Assembly: GCA_019634625.1 (NCBI GenBank)
Contig: JAHCBA010000047.1
Coordinates: forward strand, 1 to 49,392
Origin: Verrucomicrobiia bacterium
Lineage (GTDB): Bacteria > Verrucomicrobiota > Verrucomicrobiia > Limisphaerales > CAIMTB01
Direction of reading: 5' to 3'
DNA length: 49,392 nt
Positions 42,723 through 49,392 of the stretch are shown piece after piece. The position numbers and the translations under genes were made by a program. How positions within the stretch are numbered: the stretch's first letter is position 1; every line of letters starts with the position of its first letter. Under the pieces are notes generated by a model. It worked only from the letters and a program-made list of their open reading frames with translations, did no database searches and was not told the DNA's origin.

Positions 42723-43532
42723 TCAGCCGGGGGGGACTTGGAAGTGGGGGGACTGGCTGAGGAAACGGACGGGATTCTGGAAGAGGACGCGGTCGATGAC
42801 GTCGGCGGGCCAGCGGCGGCGGCGCATTTCGAGGGCGGTCTGGGGGATGGCCAGGGGGACGCTTTCGCCCCAGTCACAGGCGGAATTCATCCAGAGCCGG
42901 TCGGTGCCGTAGCGGTCGAGGATATCGATGGCGCGGGCGGGGGTGCACTTGCTGACCGGGTAGAGGGTCATGCCGGCCCAGTGGCCGCGGTCGAGGACGG
43001 AGCGGACGGTATGTTCCTCGACATGATCGATGATGACGCGGTCCGGGCGGATGCGGGGATGGTTGCGGAGGGAATCGAGGATGAGCTGGGTGCCCTTGCG
43101 TTTGTCCTCGAGGTGGGGGGTGTGAACGAGGATGAGCTGGTCGTGGCGGGCGGCGAGGTCGATGTGGAGTTCGAGCACCTCGCGTTCGTTGCGGGAATTC
43201 TTGTTGAGACCGATTTCGCCGATGCCGAGGACGCCGGGACGATCGAGGAATTGGGGGATGAGGGCGAGGACTTCGCGGGCGAGGGTGAGGTCCTCGGCTT
43301 CCTTGGGATTGAGGCAGAGCCAGCAGTAGTGGGGCAGCGAATAGCGGGCGGCGCGGCGGGGTTCGTGCTCGGTGAGCTGGAGGAAATAGTCGTGGAAACC
43401 CTGGGGCGAACTGCGGTCAAAGCCGGCCCAGAAGGCGGGTTCACAGACGGCGGCGCAGCCGGAGGTGACCAGGGAGAGGTAGTCGTCGGTCACCCGGCTG
43501 ACCATGTGGGCATGGGGTTCGATGTAGCGCAT
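42723..43532 (-). CDS. TatD-family metal-dependent hydrolase, EboB-like
   Basis: A 269-residue TIM-barrel hydrolase. Metal ligands of the TatD family are visible: H7 and H9 (EPHAHMVSR), the glutamate in [11 protein letters not shown], the histidines in LVHTPH and VIIDHVEEH, and the aspartate in NSACDWGES. The opening [22 protein letters not shown] and [22 protein letters not shown] resemble EboB of the ebo cluster (transport of certain terpenoid or indole precursors) more than the nuclease TatD; no other ebo genes are seen here. It is the last gene of a panD-lpxD-tatD operon (41 bp after lpxD). Substrate unknown. Confidence 0.82.
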   Translation of the reverse strand: MRYIEPHAHMVSRVTDDYLSLVTSGCAAVCEPAFWAGFDRSSPQGFHDYFLQLTEHEPRRAARYSLPHYCWLCLNPKEAEDLTLAREVLALIPQFLDRPGVLGIGEIGLNKNSRNEREVLELHIDLAARHDQLILVHTPHLEDKRKGTQLILDSLRNHPRIRPDRVIIDHVEEHTVRSVLDRGHWAGMTLYPVSKCTPARAIDILDRYGTDRLWMNSACDWGESVPLAIPQTALEMRRRRWPADVIDRVLFQNPVRFLSQSPHFQVPPG

Positions 43533-43573
43533 GGGCTCGGGTGGGACTGCGGGCGGGGTTGCCGGGGGTTGCG

Positions 43574-44635
43574 TTATGGGGCGGGAGCGGGGGTGGGGGT
43601 GGGGCCGTGGGGTTCGGCGCGGGAGTGTTCGAGGAGACGGATGCGTTCCTCGAGCCGCTCGACGTGGCGGGCGAGGTCGGGGAGGCGATGGATGGCGATA
43701 TACTGGCGTTTGGCCTGCTTTTCGGGGACAGCCGGAGCGCCGAGCCAGCGTTCTCCGTCGGGGATGGAATGCATGACGCCGGACTGCGCGCCGACGCTGA
43801 CGCGGTTGCCGAGCTTGAGGTGCCCGGCGAGGCCGACCTGGCCGGCGAGGGTCACGTAGGAACCCAGCCGGGTGCTTCCGGCAATGCCGACCTGGGCGAT
43901 GATCAGGCAGTGTTCGCCTGTGACCACGTTGTGGGCGATCTGGACGAGGTTGTCGATCTTGGTTCCCTGACCGATGACGGTGGCTCCGAGCGCGCCGCGG
44001 TCCACGGCGGCGTTGGCGCCGATTTCGACGTCGTCCCCGACGATCACCTGTCCGACCTGGGGGACCTTGCGGTGGCGACCTTCGTCGAACACGTAGCCGT
44101 AGCCATCCGAGCCGATGACGGCGCCGGCATGAATCCGGACACGATGTCCGAGTTCGGTTCTGGGGTAGAGCACGGCGTTGGGAAAGAGGCGGCAGTCGTC
44201 GCCGAGGCGGCAGTCGTCGCCGACATGATTGCCACCGAGGAGGGCGGAGCGTTCGCCGATGCGGGTGTGTTCGCCAACGACGCAGTGGGGTCCGATGTGG
44301 GCGGATGGCGCGATGATGGCAGAGGGGGCGACCACGGCGGAGGGATGGATGCCGGCGGGGTAGGCGGGTTCCGGGAAGAAGAGGGGCAGGACCCTGGCGA
44401 AGGCGATGCGGGCGTTGGGGACGCGGATGAGCGTCTTGGGCGAGGATTCGATGCCGGGTCCGACCAGAATGGCCGAGGCGGCGCTGGATTCGGCGGCGGC
44501 GAGGTAGAGTTCGTTTTCGGCGAAGGTCAGGTCGCCGGGGCGGGCGAGGTTGGCCGGGGCGAATCCGGTGAGGGGGAGGCTGGGGTCGCCGTGGACGGTT
44601 CCGCCGAGGGATTCGGCGACTTGGCCGGTGGTCAT
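43574..44635 (-). CDS. lpxD: UDP-3-O-(3-hydroxyacyl)glucosamine N-acyltransferase
   Basis: A 353-residue enzyme of lipid A synthesis that adds the second hydroxyacyl chain from acyl-ACP to UDP-3-O-acyl-glucosamine. The N-terminal uridine-binding domain (1-100, [25 protein letters not shown]) precedes the left-handed beta-helix. The catalytic histidine is in [12 protein letters not shown]. The [27 protein letters not shown] segment is diagnostic of LpxD. A helical C-terminus ([21 protein letters not shown]) and a proline-rich tail end the protein. The start ATG (44635-44633) overlaps the panD stop as ATGA. Its presence implies an outer membrane with lipopolysaccharide. Confidence 0.95.
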   Translation of the reverse strand: MTTGQVAESLGGTVHGDPSLPLTGFAPANLARPGDLTFAENELYLAAAESSAASAILVGPGIESSPKTLIRVPNARIAFARVLPLFFPEPAYPAGIHPSAVVAPSAIIAPSAHIGPHCVVGEHTRIGERSALLGGNHVGDDCRLGDDCRLFPNAVLYPRTELGHRVRIHAGAVIGSDGYGYVFDEGRHRKVPQVGQVIVGDDVEIGANAAVDRGALGATVIGQGTKIDNLVQIAHNVVTGEHCLIIAQVGIAGSTRLGSYVTLAGQVGLAGHLKLGNRVSVGAQSGVMHSIPDGERWLGAPAVPEKQAKRQYIAIHRLPDLARHVERLEERIRLLEHSRAEPHGPTPTPAPAP

Positions 44636-45012
44636 GAGGGGAGGGGGGCTGAGCGGGACGGGGTGGGCAGAAGTCGGTTGTGTTCGTCGAGGACGAGGAC
44701 GCGGGGTCGCCAACCGGCGGCGGAGGCGGCATCGACGGAGGCGAAGGCCATGATGGTAAGGCGGTCGCCGACCTGGCCGAGGCGGGCGACGGCGCCGTTG
44801 AGTTCGATGGCGCCGGAGCCCGGGGGTCCGGGAATGACGTAGGTTTCCCAGCGGGCGCCGTTGGCCATGTTGCCGCAGAGGATGCGCTCGTAAGGGAGGA
44901 GATCCGCCGCCTGCATCAGGTCCGAGGCGATGGTCAGGCTGCCTTCGTAATCCAGACTGGCCGCGGTGACGGTGGCGCGATGGACTTTGGATTTGAGGAG
45001 GTGAACGAGCAT
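44632..45012 (-). CDS. panD: Aspartate 1-decarboxylase
   Basis: A 126-residue pyruvoyl enzyme making beta-alanine for pantothenate and CoA. It must cleave itself between G24 and S25 (YEGSLTI) to form the pyruvoyl group. K9 (SKVHRATV), R54 and Y58 (GARWETYV) match the E. coli active-site positions, as does the [10 protein letters not shown]-like [17 protein letters not shown] core. Length is normal. First gene of an operon with lpxD and a TatD-like hydrolase, an arrangement linking CoA supply and lipid A synthesis. Confidence 0.96.
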   Translation of the reverse strand: MLVHLLKSKVHRATVTAASLDYEGSLTIASDLMQAADLLPYERILCGNMANGARWETYVIPGPPGSGAIELNGAVARLGQVGDRLTIMAFASVDAASAAGWRPRVLVLDEHNRLLPTPSRSAPLPS

Positions 45013-45090
45013 GAAACGGTGGGGGTCCGGCGGTTGCCGGATTCCCGAACGGCCCGGGATGCGGCGGACCGCGCACCGGATCGATGCGGA

Positions 45091-45120
45091 AGGGTACAGG
45101 GATGGAGTCGGGCGGAACAA
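45091..45120 (-). promoter_or_regulatory. Possible promoter of panD-lpxD operon
   Basis: On the minus strand: TTGTTC (45120-45115), an 18-bp spacer, TACCCT (45096-45091). It would give a leader of about 72 nt. Confidence 0.4.
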
Positions 45121-45137
45121 TCCCCGTTTTGGCGGGC

Positions 45138-45167
45138 GTTGACGCTGCGGGCAGGGCCGGGTGAGTA
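45138..45167 (+). promoter_or_regulatory. Possible promoter of the Gfo/Idh/MocA gene
   Basis: TTGACG (45138-45143) and, 18 bp further, GAGTAT (45162-45167), about 60 bp before the ATG at 45227. The -10 match is weak. Confidence 0.3.
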
Positions 45168-45226
45168 TCGGCGCGGAATTTCGGAACCAGCACCTATCGA
45201 GGAAGCACTTCAACCTTCACCAACGT

Positions 45227-46390
45227 ATGGCAGACAAAGTTCTCCGGGTCGGCATGGTCGGGTACAACTTCATGGGCAAGGCGCATTCGAATGCGTGGCG
45301 CCAGGTAAACCATTTCTTTCCGGAACTGCCCGCCCGCGTCGAGATGCACACCTTGTGCGGGCGCAACCGCGAGGCGGCCACCCGGCACGCGGCCCTGTAC
45401 GGATGGAACCATGTGGAGCACGACTTCCAGGCGCTGCTGGACAACCCGGACATCGATATCATCGACATCACCAGCCCGAACAATCAGCACGCCGAGATGG
45501 CCATTGCGGCGTGCCACGCGGGCAAGGCCGTGCTCTGCGAGAAGCCCCTGGCGATGAATGTGGCCGAGGCCGAGGCCGTGGTGGCCGCCGCGAAGAAGAA
45601 CAAGACCATCAACATGGTCTGCCACAATTACCGGCGGGCCCCGGCCATCGCCTTCGCTCGCCAGATGATCGAGAACGGCGACCTTGGCGACCGGTTCTTC
45701 CACTTCCGGGCGCGGTATGCCCAGGACTGGATCGTGGATCCGAGCTTCCCGCTGGTCTGGCGCCTGCAGAAGGCCGTCGCCGGGTCCGGGTCCCACGGCG
45801 ACCTCGCGGCGCACCTGATCGACGTCGCGCACTATCTGATCGGTGGCATGAAGGAGGTGTGCGGATTGATGGAGACCTTCGTCAAGGAGCGCCCGGTTCT
45901 CGCCGAGGTGGGGGCCGGCCTGAGCGCCAAGGCGGGAACCAAGATGGGCAAGGTGACCGTCGACGACGCGGTGAGTTTTGTAGGCCGCTTCAAGAACGGG
46001 GCAGTGTGCAACATCGAGGCGACCCGCTTCGCCACCGGGCACAAGAACGGCATGGAGTTCGAGATCAATGGCAACAAGGGCTCCATCATGTTCGCCTTCG
46101 AGGACATGAACCGCCTGAAGTATTACAGCGCGGCGGATCCGGCCGGAAAGCAGGGCTTCCGGGATATCCTGGTGAGCGAACCCGGGGTGCATCCCTACTG
46201 GAAGGCATGGTGGCCTCCCGGCCACATCATCGGGTACGAGCACACCTTTGTGCACACGGTGGCGGATCTGATCACCAATGTGGTGGAGGGTCGCAACACC
46301 CATCCAACCTTTGCCGACGGGCTGGAATGCCAGAGGGTCCTCGACGCCGTCGATCAGTCCGCGAAGACGAAGGCCTGGGTCAAAGTGTAA
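45227..46390 (+). CDS. Gfo/Idh/MocA-family oxidoreductase
   Basis: A 387-residue NAD(P)-dependent sugar or inositol dehydrogenase-like enzyme. The Rossmann fold is at the N-terminus (LRVGMVGYNFMGKAHSNAW), DIIDITSPNNQHAEMA carries the second nucleotide contact, and the family motif EKPLAMN follows (about residues 106-112). In the C-terminal domain, SHGDLAAHLIDVAHYLIGG contains the conserved D and H of the active site. It has no twin-arginine signal, unlike many relatives in this phylum, so it is cytoplasmic. Codon use is rich in C-ending codons, as in xylA, suggesting high expression. Substrate unknown. The first ATG at 45161 is rejected since the leader is not conserved-looking. Confidence 0.92.
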   Translation: MADKVLRVGMVGYNFMGKAHSNAWRQVNHFFPELPARVEMHTLCGRNREAATRHAALYGWNHVEHDFQALLDNPDIDIIDITSPNNQHAEMAIAACHAGKAVLCEKPLAMNVAEAEAVVAAAKKNKTINMVCHNYRRAPAIAFARQMIENGDLGDRFFHFRARYAQDWIVDPSFPLVWRLQKAVAGSGSHGDLAAHLIDVAHYLIGGMKEVCGLMETFVKERPVLAEVGAGLSAKAGTKMGKVTVDDAVSFVGRFKNGAVCNIEATRFATGHKNGMEFEINGNKGSIMFAFEDMNRLKYYSAADPAGKQGFRDILVSEPGVHPYWKAWWPPGHIIGYEHTFVHTVADLITNVVEGRNTHPTFADGLECQRVLDAVDQSAKTKAWVKV

Positions 46391-46399
46391 CCGTCAGGT

Positions 46400-46479
46400 G
46401 GCGGGGGGACTGGCGGGGGGACTGGCGGGGGGAACACATGCGCGAGCGGGGGAACGAACACACGCGCGAGCGGGGGAAC
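46400..46479 (+). repeat. Two tandem arrays, 12-bp and 24-bp period
   Basis: Three copies of GGCGGGGGGACT (46400, 46412 and 46424, the last with two changed bases) are followed by two copies of a longer unit sharing CGCGAGCGGGGGAAC (46438-46455 and 46462-46479) and the start of a third. Confidence 0.85.
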
Positions 46480-46521
46480 ATGCGCGACTCGCGGATGTTT
46501 CCTGCCGGTCCCTTCCTTGTC

Positions 46522-46547
46522 GGTCCTAGTCCTCGGTCCTAGTCCTC
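46522..46547 (+). repeat. Direct duplication of a 13-mer at a stop codon
   Basis: GGTCCTAGTCCTC occurs at 46522-46534 and 46535-46547; the second copy runs into the stop codon of the PEP-CTERM-like gene on the minus strand. Confidence 0.85.
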
Positions 46548-47331
46548 AGTCGAGTCGGGCGCGGCGGCGGATCCACCATGTGCATCCGCATATCAGGCCG
46601 AGGGCGGCCGCGCCGAAGACGGTTGAAGATTCGGGGATGGGGACCGTTGCGAGGGTGAACTCGAGTTCGTAGGAACTGATTCCCACCACCGTTCGGGCGT
46701 TCAGGGGGGACGACCACTGCTCGGCGAAGGAATCGGCCGAGGCGAACAGGCGGTAGATTCCGGGATCGAGCAGGCCGTTCCACGAGAAGAATTCGTCGTT
46801 GGTCAGCGTTTGGAAGAGCAGCAGATCGTTGGAGACATCGTACAGGAACAGCTCGTTTGCCAGCAAGGGAACGGACGCGCCGCCCGTCACGATGGCCTGG
46901 GTATCGACCAGGCCGACGAGGGAAGCCGTGCTGAGATCGGGCACGGAGAACACCAGATCGAACATCGATTCAGCCGCAGCGATGCCCCGCTTCTCGACGA
47001 TCGGCAGGAGTGTCGTCGAAGAGCTGGCCGCACCGGACGCGGAAACGACGAAGGAGCCGATGACCGAATCCTGCCGGGCGACGCCTTGGGCGAACACCAA
47101 TTCGGAGCCGGAGACAATGACCGTCAGGGGATCGACCTCGGCGAGGAAGGGCGAATAATCCGGCGCGGACGCTGCGTCCTGGTTCCAATCCCAATTGCCG
47201 AGGATTTCCGCCTTGGCTTCCGCGGACACGGACCGGGCCTGGGATACTGGAACGATCTGCGCCGTTGCGGGAACCAGCGCCGTCAACCATGCCAGGGTGA
47301 TTAAGACAGGGAGTTGTGGATCGAGGCGCAT
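46546..47331 (-). CDS. PEP-CTERM-like exported protein
   Basis: A 261-residue secreted protein. The N-terminal signal peptide is about residues 1-25 ([19 protein letters not shown]). The middle is beta-rich with no recognised catalytic motif. The C-terminus carries [32 protein letters not shown] in outline: a PEP-like motif, a hydrophobic helix and a basic end, the sorting signal handled by exosortase in Gram-negative bacteria that make exopolysaccharide. No exosortase gene is in the window. It is divergent from the second prepilin-like gene. Function unknown. Confidence 0.82.
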   Translation of the reverse strand: MRLDPQLPVLITLAWLTALVPATAQIVPVSQARSVSAEAKAEILGNWDWNQDAASAPDYSPFLAEVDPLTVIVSGSELVFAQGVARQDSVIGSFVVSASGAASSSTTLLPIVEKRGIAAAESMFDLVFSVPDLSTASLVGLVDTQAIVTGGASVPLLANELFLYDVSNDLLLFQTLTNDEFFSWNGLLDPGIYRLFASADSFAEQWSSPLNARTVVGISSYELEFTLATVPIPESSTVFGAAALGLICGCTWWIRRRARLD

Positions 47332-47478
47332 AACGAATTGGGCTACGTCACCACTGCGGAGGGTGGGGCTGCTGTCGAGTGTCTGTCAAGCACGCCGGAT
47401 CGCCTGGAAAAAATCGAAGCTTGCCTGGGCACAGGGGGACGGGCAAACGGAGTGGCATCCTTCGAATCCGGAACGGCC

Positions 47479-48231
47479 ATGCACTATTTCCATTCTCAGA
47501 CCCGGACCGTGGGGGGCGGCACCGGGCGTTGGCGTTGGGGGTTCACCCTGATCGAACTGCTGGTGGTCATCGCCATCATCGCGATTCTGGCGAGCATGCT
47601 GCTGCCCGCCCTGGCAAAGGCCAAGGCGAAGGGGCAGGCGATCCACTGCATCAACAGCCTGAAGCAGATGGGCATCGCGATGCTCCTCTATTCGGATGAA
47701 AACGACGGGTACATCCCGCGGGGGAACGGATATCCGTGGTTCCTGGCCTACCTGCCATACATGCCCCAGGGGGTGACCGACCAGGATTACCGGGCGGTGC
47801 GCATTTACCGGTGCGCGGGGTATCCCAACACCGATTCCCGGAGGCGGCAGATCATCACGTACGTGATCAATGCCTGGAAGTTCGCTGGACCGCACGATCG
47901 GACGGGGTCGGAGCAGGTGGGTCCGTCGAAGATCACGGCCTTCGAGATTCCAAGCGATACGATTCACCTGACGGACAACGAGAACGGGAACTGGCGCCCG
48001 ATCATCACCGGCTACCGGGACGCCATCACCGACCTCAACGACGTCTGGGCGCCCGGTCATTTGCCTTACCGCGAGGGGCCTGGACCCCTACGGCTGAGCG
48101 GGGAGCGACGGGTGGCGGCGCAGCGGCACAGTCAGGGGGCCAATGCGGTTTTTCTCGATGGACATGCCAGGTATCTGAAGGCGCAGGCGATCGTGACGGA
48201 CCTCTGGCGGGAGGTGCGTACAGCGCGGTAG
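47479..48231 (+). CDS. Prepilin-type N-terminal domain protein 2
   Basis: A 250-residue pseudopilin-like protein. A 21-residue basic leader ending in GTGRWRWG precedes the methylation helix [20 protein letters not shown], then [26 protein letters not shown]. Glycine is present before the cleaved phenylalanine, as needed for prepilin peptidase. Near the end is the [17 protein letters not shown] motif typical of this group. ATG at 47479 is chosen because the upstream frame from 47314 would give an overlong leader. Function unknown, probably surface or periplasmic. Confidence 0.85.
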   Translation: MHYFHSQTRTVGGGTGRWRWGFTLIELLVVIAIIAILASMLLPALAKAKAKGQAIHCINSLKQMGIAMLLYSDENDGYIPRGNGYPWFLAYLPYMPQGVTDQDYRAVRIYRCAGYPNTDSRRRQIITYVINAWKFAGPHDRTGSEQVGPSKITAFEIPSDTIHLTDNENGNWRPIITGYRDAITDLNDVWAPGHLPYREGPGPLRLSGERRVAAQRHSQGANAVFLDGHARYLKAQAIVTDLWREVRTAR

Positions 48232-48308
48232 GCGTGCCTGGGCTGCCTGGTGGCAGGGCGGTGGCAGGGCGGTGGATTTCCGGGAGTGACGGGGGAAGGA
48301 TTTGAACC

Positions 48309-49094
48309 ATGAACCCTTGGCGATTCAGGCGGAGACACCGCGTTGCGGGTCCGAGACTCCGGCCGGCGACAGGTGCGGCGGGGTTCACATTGATCGAGTT
48401 GCTGGTGGTGATCGCCATAATCGCCATCCTGGCCAGCATGCTCCTGCCGGCCCTGGCCCGTGCGAAGTCGAAGGCCAGCCAGACCTACTGTCTCAACAGC
48501 GTTCGCCAGATCGGCCTGGCATCAGCGCTGTACACCGGGGACTACCAGGACCGCATTGCGCGCATGCTCAACTGGGGCAAGGCGTGGGGCAACGGGTACC
48601 GGATCGGAGACCAGTGGATGCCGGAGATGTTCCAACCCTATCTCGGAACCAACACGGTCAAACCTCAGGTCGCCGATCGAAGGCAGCATCGTCCGTTTCC
48701 GGGCGTGCTGGCCTGTCCGTCGGGCCTCAAGGTGAGGATCGTGGTGCGCGGGTCGGGAGACGACACGTTCGGGAGAGACTTCTTCTTCGACAACGACGGG
48801 GTCAGCTACGTGTGGAACCACATGTATTACGACCCGCACCGGCGGGTGTACGGGGAGAAGGCGATCAGCGGCCGGCCGGCCTCGGACATCCGAAGTCCCT
48901 CCAAGGCGGTTTTGGTGTGGGAGATCCCGTATCATCGGGCGCAGAACATGCCGCACCAGGGGGGGATGAATGTGGTTCGGGCAGACAACAGCGCCGGGTG
49001 GTTCCGGGGCAATCCGCGGCAGACGGACTGGTGGTTGAACCACAGTTTCGAGGGTTGGGATTCCGACGAACCGCCTCCGGCCCAGCCATTGTAA
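48309..49094 (+). CDS. Prepilin-type N-terminal domain protein 3
   Basis: A 261-residue pseudopilin-like protein with a 25-residue arginine-rich leader ending in TGAAG, then the same [20 protein letters not shown] helix and [26 protein letters not shown]. The remaining domain differs from those of the other two proteins. GGGGGAAGG about 10 nt before the ATG is a plausible Shine-Dalgarno. It is 77 bp after protein 2 and could share its transcript. Confidence 0.87.
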   Translation: MNPWRFRRRHRVAGPRLRPATGAAGFTLIELLVVIAIIAILASMLLPALARAKSKASQTYCLNSVRQIGLASALYTGDYQDRIARMLNWGKAWGNGYRIGDQWMPEMFQPYLGTNTVKPQVADRRQHRPFPGVLACPSGLKVRIVVRGSGDDTFGRDFFFDNDGVSYVWNHMYYDPHRRVYGEKAISGRPASDIRSPSKAVLVWEIPYHRAQNMPHQGGMNVVRADNSAGWFRGNPRQTDWWLNHSFEGWDSDEPPPAQPL

Positions 49095-49145
49095 CGGCGC
49101 CGGAGGAAAGGGAAGAACGGGAGAGGGCGGCTCAGACGAAGCGCC

Positions 49146-49392
49146 TCACCCCACCGCATCCACTTGCAGATCCCGCAATACGGTCAGCCCCGGGATGGGG
49201 GCGCCGCGGATGATCCGTGCGCCGCTCTTGCGCCGCTTGCCGAACTTGTCCCGGTGCCACTCCCACATCTGGTCCACGAACTCCTTCGATCCCAGGAACA
49301 CCCCGTCGGTCATGTGCCGGATCCGCAACCGCAGGATCTGGCCCAGCGGCAACGCCCCGCCCCGCGCCAGTTCCGCCCGGATCGCCTCCGGA
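49146..49392 (-). CDS. C-terminus of a RAYT/IS200-like transposase (cut by window edge)
   Basis: The last 81 codons of a minus-strand gene that continues past the right edge. The sequence LPLGQILRLRIRHMTDGVFLGSKEFV followed by DKFGKRRKSGARIIRG and LTVLRDLQVD, read here over residues -68 to -1 from the stop, resembles the C-terminal part of REP-associated tyrosine transposases (Y1 HUH family) in this phylum. The catalytic HUH and tyrosine motifs would lie outside the window and cannot be checked. Such genes are domesticated relatives of IS200/IS605 and move or maintain palindromic REP elements. A palindromic repeat family is abundant in this window. Confidence 0.65.
   Translation of the reverse strand, partial: PEAIRAELARGGALPLGQILRLRIRHMTDGVFLGSKEFVDQMWEWHRDKFGKRRKSGARIIRGAPIPGLTVLRDLQVDAVG

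Overview
The window reads as a chromosomal segment of a high-GC (roughly 70 percent, by eye) Gram-negative bacterium of the PVC group, most likely Verrucomicrobiota. The sequence evidence is: an LpxD gene (lipid A, so an outer membrane); DUF1501 and DUF1800 proteins as a pair; a PVC-type membrane-bound dehydrogenase with a C-terminal haem site; a DUF6797-type multihaem protein; a Minf_1886-family protein; a PEP-CTERM-like protein; and three secreted proteins that share an almost identical prepilin-type N-terminus. No rRNA, tRNA or CRISPR array was seen.

Layout. 0.2-9.1 kb is an ion-homeostasis block: a PF07399-type antiporter gene (minus) divergent from a CaCA Na+/Ca2+ exchanger gene, which is translationally coupled (ATGA) to a complete seven-gene mrp/mnh operon, A to G. 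9.2-14.8 kb has a ferritin gene (minus), a signalling cluster (PAS histidine kinase, single-domain receiver, hybrid REC-PAS-kinase-REC) and a TVP38-like membrane protein (minus). 15.1-21.2 kb is the conserved trio ATP-grasp / alpha-E / transglutaminase-DUF2126, probably peptide-bond modification. 21.1-25.3 kb (minus) is the DUF1800-DUF1501 pair; the DUF1501 gene overlaps the transglutaminase gene tail to tail by 49 bp. 26.0-29.8 kb is a ThuA / dehydrogenase / HEAT / haem fusion. 30.1-32.5 kb is uvrB followed by a GGQ release-factor-like gene. 33.0-37.5 kb is a 1501-residue protein with five CXXCH haem sites. 37.6-41.6 kb holds xylA, a radical SAM protein, a 49-residue membrane protein, Minf_1886 and a hexapeptide-repeat protein. 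41.8-49.1 kb holds three prepilin-like proteins, panD-lpxD-TatD (minus), an oxidoreductase and a PEP-CTERM-like protein. The right edge cuts the C-terminus of what looks like a RAYT/IS200-like transposase.

Two signals run through the whole window. First, six copies of a roughly 160-bp palindromic intergenic element (9.7, 25.4, 25.8, 29.8, 32.8 and 41.6 kb) share 20-bp terminal inverted repeats; one copy is flanked by a perfect 13-bp direct repeat, as expected after insertion. Second, eight genes carry a -10-like hexamer TA(G/C)(G/C)(G/C)T just upstream, most with a -35-like hexamer 16-18 bp further up. In three genes the hexamer ends exactly 6 bp before the start codon, which predicts leaderless mRNAs. 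All functions are assigned by recognising protein families from the translated sequence; no database search was run.
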